Shown: one piece after another, positions 57,480 through 64,000 of the stretch | How the letters are laid out: every line of letters begins with the position of its first letter | Numbering within the stretch: the stretch's first letter is position 1 | Assembly: GCA_037576215.1 (NCBI GenBank) | Contig: JBANDB010000003.1 | Location: forward strand, 2,604,001-2,668,000 | DNA: 64,000 bases | Reading direction: 5' to 3' | Origin: Armillaria gallica | Taxonomy: Eukaryota > Basidiomycota > Agaricomycetes > Agaricales > Physalacriaceae | Program-made: the position numbers and the translations under genes | The notes under the pieces: model-generated | Databases searched by the model: none | The model's input: the letters and a program-made list of their open reading frames with translations, nothing else | What the model was told of the DNA's origin: nothing

Positions 57480-58185
57480 TTTGGACTGGCACGCCGATGA
57501 GTCCTATGAAGACTAGTGCCGTCGAAAACGCTAAGTTGGAAGACAGTTTGAGTGTGCAGTGGGGACTAAACTTGAGGTCGAGACTGCAGTCTGAGGACAT
57601 GGCCGGTGCTACTTAAGTACTGCTCGCAGTGAGTATCATATGTTACTTTCTTTAGTAAAGGAAGTGTGTCGTTCATGCAGTGGCGGTGCTTGAAACAATA
57701 AGAAAGGCCTGTTTGCTGTGCGTCGCAGCACAACGAGTACCTTCACACGTATTGCATTCATCCGGGAGGCGACATGCCATGCTTTCGTCTTGTCAGACAA
57801 TTCACCTCCAATTGTGCGTATAAAGAACCGTAAGACAAGAGGTACGACGATCCTCTATATCATTTAGATGCGTTCAGCATTATGATGGTATCACTCACTC
57901 GTAGCGCAAACGATCAGGCAGAGGAGCCTGAACGCCGCTGCTGTATGGTGCGATGTAAGAGTTCGTTGTGGCATGTACAGCTTGACATACAGCGACTGAT
58001 CGCCAGACCATTTCGTACGGTTGTAGAACTGAAATATCCACATCCTCGCCTTCACGATGAATTCAACGTAGTAGACGATCGCTGCCACAGCCAGACGTTT
58101 CTGGAACTGCTTGATATGGACATCAACAGTGAACTTGTTCGCAGAGGGATCGGTCTCCGATGTGTAATAATACAAAATCAGCATT
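57480..58185. repeat. Segmental duplication, copy 1 (degraded)
   Basis: Matches 62080-62790 over roughly 700 bases with substitutions and indels (for example gcttgaaacaataagaaag, aattcacctccaattgtgcg, gtacgacgatcctctatat, aggcagaggagcctgaacgc). It lacks about 100 bases corresponding to 62495-62595. Confidence 0.88.
57770..58185 (-). pseudogene. Truncated copy of the ankyrin-like gene at 62296-63439
   Basis: Coding-like text SETDPSANKFTVDVHIKQFQ, YVEFIVKARMWIFQFYNRTK and WSGDQSLYVKL matches the parent closely. The 5' two-thirds of the parent is missing, the LTLLERSPSTN..SSGVQ stretch is mostly deleted, and the last exon (GSSYLLSYGSLYAQLEVN) is frameshifted by loss of one base where the parent has gaatttgtcc. 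It is therefore a dead 3' fragment created with the segmental duplication. Confidence 0.85.
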
Positions 58186-58558
58186 TAAATGCATGCTGCC
58201 GCCTTTTGTGACAGCATAAGTCGGCTGGCAGGGCTGCCCTTCAAACTGATCCGGAAAAAAAAAAACATAGTTTCATCGCGGTATATGCACGGAACCACTG
58301 GTATCACTCACAGCTGCTGCACTGGCGACCATTACGATCACTTCGTGTTTGCCATCGCCGCCTTTAATTTGACATTAAAGGCAGTAGAAAAAAAGCTATC
58401 CTGTGTACCAATGGGAAAGATGACGATGGTAGACTAAATGAAAGACGCAGAAATCTTTAAGATAGAAGAACGAAATGCGCGAGATAGACGGTCAGGAATA
58501 GCCGATAACAGATAACACTAAGGGATAGTTTTAACTCGTTCTCTCGTAGGATTCATAC
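58186..58558. other. Spacer between truncated copy and DUF6535 pseudogene
   Basis: About 370 bases with an A-rich run (58252-58265) directly at the end of the duplicated block. No gene recognised. Confidence 0.4.
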
Positions 58559-61500
58559 TTACACTTGCGTTTCGTCCTTTTCCCGACGTTGAGGATACCG
58601 AAGATATCGATATATACGACTCAGGACGGCCTGGGGCCATGCCATAGATTCGTGTGGGGGCGTCTACACTACCAGTTATATACGACTCTCAACAAAAAAC
58701 CAGCAAGACTACTTACCGAGTACGTGTTCACTGACCCTGAAAAGATTTCATCACACTCGCCCAGGGCCAAACGAATATTATTCTTCGCTTCTTCGATTCC
58801 CTCGGGCTTGAGGGATTCAAAACCACGTGGCGTCCATTTCTGCTGCTTGACGAAAAACTCGCCTCCGTCATCCTGCAATAAATCACGCAATTTCCGACGG
58901 CATTGATCCCAAGTAATCTAATGGTCGAAGACTTGCTAGTGCCCTCATGTCCCTACAAATATCTTCTGATAGTCGAGTCGATGGTGAATATATGTTATTG
59001 GGTGCTTTGCCGCACGCGTTCCACCCGTCGGTGATTAGAATACAACACGCCAAGAAGAGATTCTCGGGTTCGTGAAGGTAGTTCAAATGTCGCTGGAGAT
59101 CGATTGATGTATCCGGCGCCGCAAGTCCATCAACGTATCCGTTAATAACAGTGACCAGCGAAGGACGAAGGGAATGGCTTCCGAAAACCTCCAGACATCG
59201 CATATCGAGGAAAATGTCGTACACGGTTTCTACACCATGCCTGAGGCCCAATCCTAGAATTTTACACATAGTATCGAAGGACGCAGGCATAAGGTCATCA
59301 ACATCGTCAGCACTGTACAGCGCGTCGTACTGATTGATCATGGTTTCGACGAGTGGTTGTAAAGCAGGCCAGAAATTGTGCCTTGCGGATGGACCTGGTG
59401 TCGAGACATCGACCATCCTTGAATACGTGTCCAACAAAGATATTTGGGCGTCCGTCCATTCAGACCCGAGCTTGAAGACGGGGCTATGAACGATTTGTTC
59501 CAAGAGATCTGAAAGAGCGGTGATTCGTTCGTCAGGGAGATTCTTGAACATGTAGTCCCGGAGGACAAGCCGAGCCGCAAATATGGCACGTTGAATCTCG
59601 ACATCGAAAGCAGATAGGGAGACACGATGAAGTAGATATCAAATGAAAGCTAGCGCAAGCCTAAAGGCCGAAGGAAAAGAAGTTTTATCTTTATCGGATA
59701 ATATATCAAACGCCGAAAGCATGTTCAGCAAGTTGACTGTCAATTCGTCGTTAAAGTAGGCCGGAGCTGCATTTTCGAAGTAATGGTATGGCGATGTGTC
59801 TGGGAGCTCGTTCATTATGCAAGGAACCACGCGACTGCACAGATCCATAGGAAAGGAATCTAGTGAGTCGACGTCGATCGGAGCGAATGCGCCATCATCT
59901 TTGGCCATTCGCATGAGTTTAAGCCAAACAACTGGAGATAGCTTCACTTCGCTAGAACACGTCGCTTGCTCAAAATATGCGGCGGGGGTAGGTGTATTGG
60001 ATGGTTTATATTGACTCCTCTGGAGTGCATCATTTGATTGAACGGCGGCAGCGAGTTCAAGTCCCATCGGCAACCTCAACGTAAAATCGGCCACGTTTCG
60101 CAGGAAGCCAGTATGGGATGAACAACTCGAAACGAAGTAAGCGTTCGACTTTAGGTTCCATTCCTGGTTTTGGCTTTAAAGAGTGTAGTTGGATTTGCAT
60201 GGAATCCCACAGTAAGCCACTCTGAGCGAAACAGATGTTTGTCGCTTCCCCAAATACTTTCTTCACTGTATCCTTCGCCAACAGCGGCAGGCCGCCAATA
60301 GACTGTATCACGATACTGTGTACCGAAGGATTCGACGAGGAAGAGAATAACCAATGTAACGCTTCCGCCGACAAGAGTCCTGACCGTTCTTGCACCACTT
60401 CTCTTTCCAGATCATCCAACGAACTTATGCCCTTCGCTTCAAGCTTGCGGAAAACAGATTCATCAACCTTCTCTTCCACGAAGAGCGGACGGATATGTTT
60501 AGGGAACAGGTCCTGTGTAATATAGCGATAGGGAAAGTATACGAGATCCGACAGTGGCGTCCGGTAGGGGCATTGTGGGTATAGAATTGGTAGGAAGATG
60601 GTTATCAAATACGTCGCGTATGCAGCTCCAGTGCCTATGCCGATGACCCAGGAAAGACCAGGTCGGAGCGGTACTAGGAATATGACCAATCCGACAAAAA
60701 AGATCCCAAGTGCGAGGTGCATGAGGACGGGAAGAAGACCAATGATGACAAGAACATGCCACCTCTGAAATCCCCCGTATCGATATTGCCGAACATGACT
60801 TCGCTCCCGAGGCGTCCCTAAAGGAAGCGCAAGGTAATGGTGGAGCCACTGTTTCACGAGCACGGCGACCAGGGCAGTTGCTAGACTAAGGGAGAGGCTC
60901 GTGAACCATAGCCCGTTCACCCAGACCTCTGTAGTGGTAGGAGTGAACGCGGTATATGGATTGAGAGAAGACACTGGAACGTTGTCGACAGAGGAACCGT
61001 TCGCAACGGCGCGCTGAATAAGGACTATTTCGAAGAGTAGGGCCGCCGACACCTGAGTATAATCCGCCTGTAAACTCTGTGATGTTTGTGATACGAAGGT
61101 TGTCACCACCGCTGAGAAAAGACCAGCCTGAAACGTCTTCAGCGACGAAGAAAAAAAATAAGGGCAGCTACTCACGAAAACAAGAAGCACATCGACACTA
61201 TCTCTTGATTCCCCGACCATCCTGGCATCGTAGTTCGTACTCTCGTCCACGTATGTTCTCCATACTCTTGCATTTGGGGCTGTCTCTTCGTAGATATTAT
61301 CTTCGGGGTACTTGTCCTCATAGTTGAACGGGTCATTGCCTAAAGATAGCTTTCATTAAGCATAATTATTGACAGGGAACCGAAGCAAGAGCCACAATAC
61401 CTGTCTTTAAACCAGCATCTGGTCTGGACTTCTTCACATCTCTATCACCCTCGACGCCGGCTTCTTCCTGTATTCCTGGGCTCGAAGGTGGTTCGACCCA

Positions 61501-61680
61501 AATACTATCTGAATTGACGTGTTCCTTGCCAATCTCCGTTTTCTCTGGCTTCTTTTCATTGTTTTGACACAATTTCGAGCCATTATTCTGAGGCGACCGT
61601 TCTGGGCGGTCCTGTATGTCGGGGATGCCTTCAGAAGAGCGTCTGGATATTTCGTCGACCAATGGGTGCTGGTCAGACAT
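58559..61680 (-). pseudogene. DUF6535-family membrane protein gene, apparently inactivated
   Basis: The start at 61680 gives MSDQHPLVDEISRRSSEGIP. The DUF6535 region reads YVDESTNYDARMVGESRDSV, then after an intron AGLFSAVVTTFVSQTSQSLQ, YTQVSAALLFEIVLIQRAVA, WVNGLWFTSLSLSLATALVA, VLVKQWLHHYLALPLGTPRE and HLALGIFFVGLVIFLVPL, with about four to six membrane helices. Downstream the frame breaks. There is a frame change at about 60060-60165 without good splice sites. An in-frame TGA at 59639-59641 interrupts RLALAFI*YLLHRVSLSAFD in an otherwise open frame. A further one-base frame change at about 58905-58925 follows MRALASLRP before WDQCRRKLRDLLQDDGGEFF. The tail ends YPQRREKDETQV at 58559. Function of DUF6535 is unknown. 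Some lesions could be introns I misjudged; the TGA has no splice signals around it. Confidence 0.7.
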
Positions 61681-62079
61681 GGCCAGTCGACGGCTGCCCG
61701 CTGACACGATGTTACAGATGGAGGTGAAAAACCGCTGGTGGTACCCTGATCCGAGCACCTCTGTTTAGCGCCTCGGCTGAGACCGAATGCAGGCGCCGTA
61801 AGCTGTGGTTCCTCCTTTGTGCACGGAGTGCCGGCTGGATAACATTGTGGATAAAGAGAAAGGAATGCCTGCCGGCAAGAAAGGCTGTGTCTCTCGCGAC
61901 GCGTCCATCAATCCTCTTTCTTTTTCCAGTGGTCAATGTCTCCCCCCACCAAAGATTCACTTGGACTTGTTTTCATTGTTCCTCTTCTTTGGAAATTCCA
62001 TTCCATAACATATTGTATACATTAGGTGCTACCCTTCGAATACTCTCACATAACAACAACACCATCCCTCACACTGGCA
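61681..62079. other. Intergenic region upstream of the DUF6535 pseudogene
   Basis: About 400 bases, nothing recognised apart from short anonymous frames. Confidence 0.35.
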
Positions 62080-62790
62080 CCTTGATGAGTCTGATGAAGC
62101 CTGGTGTCGTCGAAATGTCAAATCGGGAGACTGAGTGTTTGAGCTTTATCTCGAAACTGGGTCTCAGGACACTCAGTACTACTACTTGCGGTGAATTATA
62201 TCATATACTAGTCATCGTGCTTGAAACAATAAGAAAGCCCTGTTTGTTGGGTGTCGCAGTACGATAATTATCACATTTATCCAGGAGCCGACATGTCATG
62301 CTTTCGTCTCGTCGGACAAATTCACCTCCAATTGTGCGAATAGAGAGCCGTCAGACAAGAGGTACGACGATCCTCTATATAAATCAGATGCGTTCAATAT
62401 TGTGATAGTATCACTCACTCGTAGCGCAAACAATCAGGCAGAGGAGCCTGAACGCCGCTGCTGTATGGCGCGATATAAGAGTTCATTGTGACACGTATTG
62501 GCGGCTTGACGGGATGCTCCGCCGTCTGTTGCGTCTTCTCCGCTATACATAAAGTGGCAGCGACATTCGTCGATGGACTTCGCTCCAACAACGTCAGCTT
62601 GACATACAGCGACTGGTCGCCAGACCACTTCGTACGGTTGTAGAACTGAAGTCTCCACATCCTCGCCTTTGCGATGAATTCGACGTAGACGATCGTCCCC
62701 ACAACCAGACGCTTCTGGAACTGCTTGATGTGGACATCAACGGTAAACTTGTTCGCAGAGGGATCGGTCTCCAACAAATGCACCTCATCG
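62080..62790. repeat. Segmental duplication, copy 2 (contains intact 3' end of gene)
   Basis: Counterpart of 57480-58185. It covers the last exons of the ankyrin-like gene and about 220 bases beyond its stop. The intact coding frame makes this the likely source copy. Confidence 0.88.
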
Positions 62791-63439
62791 TACTCCGCAT
62801 CGCTTGAGAGAATCATTTTGTCCATCTTTGAGCGCGGATTGAGGTTGAGTTTGCGCTGCAAATGTTGGAAGAGAGGTTGATCTGATTTGGCAAGACATGC
62901 CCAGCGTAGTTCCGAGATCGTCGAGTCCTCAAGTGGCTGTGAGAATTCCAGAAGGGCCGTGAGGACCTGGTTTTCTCCTTCAGCGAAACGCGGCCCATTA
63001 ATGATGGCCCAATAGATAGCGGTATGTCCCTCGATGTTGTGATCTTGAATGATACTGGAGAGGGAGAGCGAGCGGGAATTGCATGCTTCGGAGCAGCTTT
63101 CCAGTATCTCGCGGCATGGAGGTGCATTGGACATCGAATGGGGTCGAACGAGATCATGAATGAGTGCTGCTATGGTGGTTTTCACTTGGCCGTTGAAAGC
63201 TCGCATGATGCCGCCGGTGGATCTGCTTCAGCTTTGATAAGTAACATCTAACATGGATAGGTGAAAATGGGCAGTGACCTATTCGACGACTCGCCACTTC
63301 TCCAAGTATTTGCACCTTGCAAAGAAGAGGATGAGGGTGTACTATTGCGCGAGGCATTTCGGCTCGTGCTAATGTCGTATGAAGGCGGCGCGTCTGTTGA
63401 GACGGGATCGTCAAGGAGAGGGTATTTTTCGGACACCAT
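62296..63439 (-). CDS. Ankyrin-like / unknown Agaricomycete protein
   Basis: The start at 63439 gives MVSEKYPLLDDPVSTDAPPS; an upstream in-frame Met exists. A 56-nt intron (gtcact..aagcag) joins SGESSNR to STGGIMRAFNGQVKTTIAAL. The body has one readable ankyrin-type repeat (DHNIEGHTAIYWAIINGPRF, NQVLTALLEFSQPLEDSTIS). A beta-rich C-domain follows (DPSANKFTVDVHIKQFQKRL, VEFIAKARMWRLQFYNRTKW, DQSLYVKLTLLE). The frame at 62415 meets a stop only if an intron is ignored: a 44-nt intron (62375-62418) joins CLRYE to GSSYLLSDGSLFAQLEVNLS and the stop moves to TGA 62296-62298. I have seen this domain layout in other mushroom genomes but know no function. Its 3' end is duplicated at 57.5-58.2 kb. Confidence 0.72.
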
Positions 63440-63618
63440 AAGTTCAACAGCGTTGAATGTCGAAGAGGCGGGTTTAAATAAAAGAAATGTAAAACAGCAT
63501 AGCATAGCACCAACGTCTCGGATCAAAATCAGCTGCTATTAAAGGCAAACACGAGACAGCTCCACTAGATCATAAATAGAAATTACAGTGCACTGCCCGA
63601 TCGATTCCAACAGCAAAG

Positions 63619-64000
63619 TCATATCGAGTGCGGTAACATGGAAGCCAGGAAATCGCCAACGGTCGTCGAGCCCAAGGGCCAGGACGCGGGTAGCTGATCT
63701 TCAGGTAAAAGAGTCCAGTTTGGGGAGGGTGTGGCTTTAATATGTGAAAAGTCTTGGACAGATGCGTGTCTGCTTTCTGCTACCTAGGGAATGTCAAGCA
63801 CAGCCGACAGGCAAAATTTCTCAGATAGTACCTGTATTTCATGCTGTAAAGCGGAAGGATATCCCGCAAAACGAATGCCAGAGCAATTTTCAATGACCGG
63901 GTGTGAGGGAATTGAAAGGTAGACGTCAACAGTTTGCGATGTGTGCATTCGGAACTGCCCAGGAAAATGAGGTCAAAAATGGACGAAATCTGACAACTGC
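63619..64000 (-). CDS. TBCC: Tubulin-folding cofactor C, C-terminal part (runs off right edge)
   Basis: The visible exons read QFRMHTSQTVDVYLSIPSHP, VIENCSGIRFAGYP, then a 48-nt intron (63784-63831), then VAESRHASVQDFSHIKATPS and PNWTLLPE, ending DFLASMLPHSI at TGA 63619-63621. The first part is the TBCC/CARP beta-helix signature: human TBCC and yeast Cin2 have a matching QLRxH..IFLxxxSxPIIEDCxxIxFAPY run. Cofactor C is the GTPase-activating partner that releases folded alpha/beta-tubulin dimers from the cofactor D/E complex; its catalytic Arg lies further upstream, outside the window. Only about the last 110 residues are visible. Confidence 0.82.

Noticed and set aside
1..64000. tRNA, rRNA and CRISPR features
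   Set aside because: None seen: no cloverleaf-like T-arm in good context, no rRNA sequence, no regularly spaced repeats.

Overview
The window looks like nuclear DNA of a mushroom-forming basidiomycete (Agaricomycetes). Almost every gene is cut by short introns of about 45-60 nt with GT..AG ends. The set mixes eukaryotic housekeeping genes with families I know mainly from Agaricomycetes: a DUF6535 membrane protein, a 7-TM membrane protein, a HET-domain protein, a novel N-domain fused to a TKL-like kinase, and a PHD-tailed transposase-like gene. All calls come from reading the sequence and from memory of families; no search was run.

Left part (1-16.1 kb): cohesin subunit SCC3/STAG (-, cut by the left edge), a secreted RNase T1-like enzyme (+), a decayed coding patch, a 7-TM protein (-), a HAD-type hydrolase (+), OXR1/TLDc (-) and NOC4 (+) back to back over 82 bp, and threonine synthase THR4 (+).

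Duplicated part (16.1-24.9 kb): a tandem pair of large minus-strand genes (A, 16972-19851; B, 21534-24152). They share the whole N-terminal half and a linker. A ends in a TKL-like kinase with NFG in place of DFG. B ends in a coiled coil plus an unrelated domain. The switch falls at an exon boundary. A 50-bp piece of the THR4 3' flank recurs 4.86 kb downstream and marks the duplication. Two long hairpins lie between THR4 and A, and their arms differ mostly by CpG-type transitions.

Middle (24.9-50.7 kb): UTP14 (+), a RING/coiled-coil/membrane protein (-) divergent from a HET-domain protein (+), a 180-aa unknown (-), a HemK/MTQ1 methyltransferase (-), a divergent AtuA/DUF1446 (-) and CaiB-type CoA-transferase (+) pair followed by a ketopantoate-reductase-like gene (+), a RING protein (-), a diverged kinase (+), a TPT/nucleotide-sugar transporter (+), and the HCS1/IGHMBP2 helicase (-) with an apparent GC-AG intron inside the Walker A codons.

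Right part (51-64 kb): a transposase-like gene in two blocks (-), a truncated segmental copy, a DUF6535 gene carrying a nonsense codon and frame changes (likely pseudogene), the intact parent of the truncated copy (-), and the 3' part of tubulin-folding cofactor C (-) running off the right edge.

Most promising for novelty: the A/B pair with swapped output domains, and the RING-membrane/HET divergent pair.
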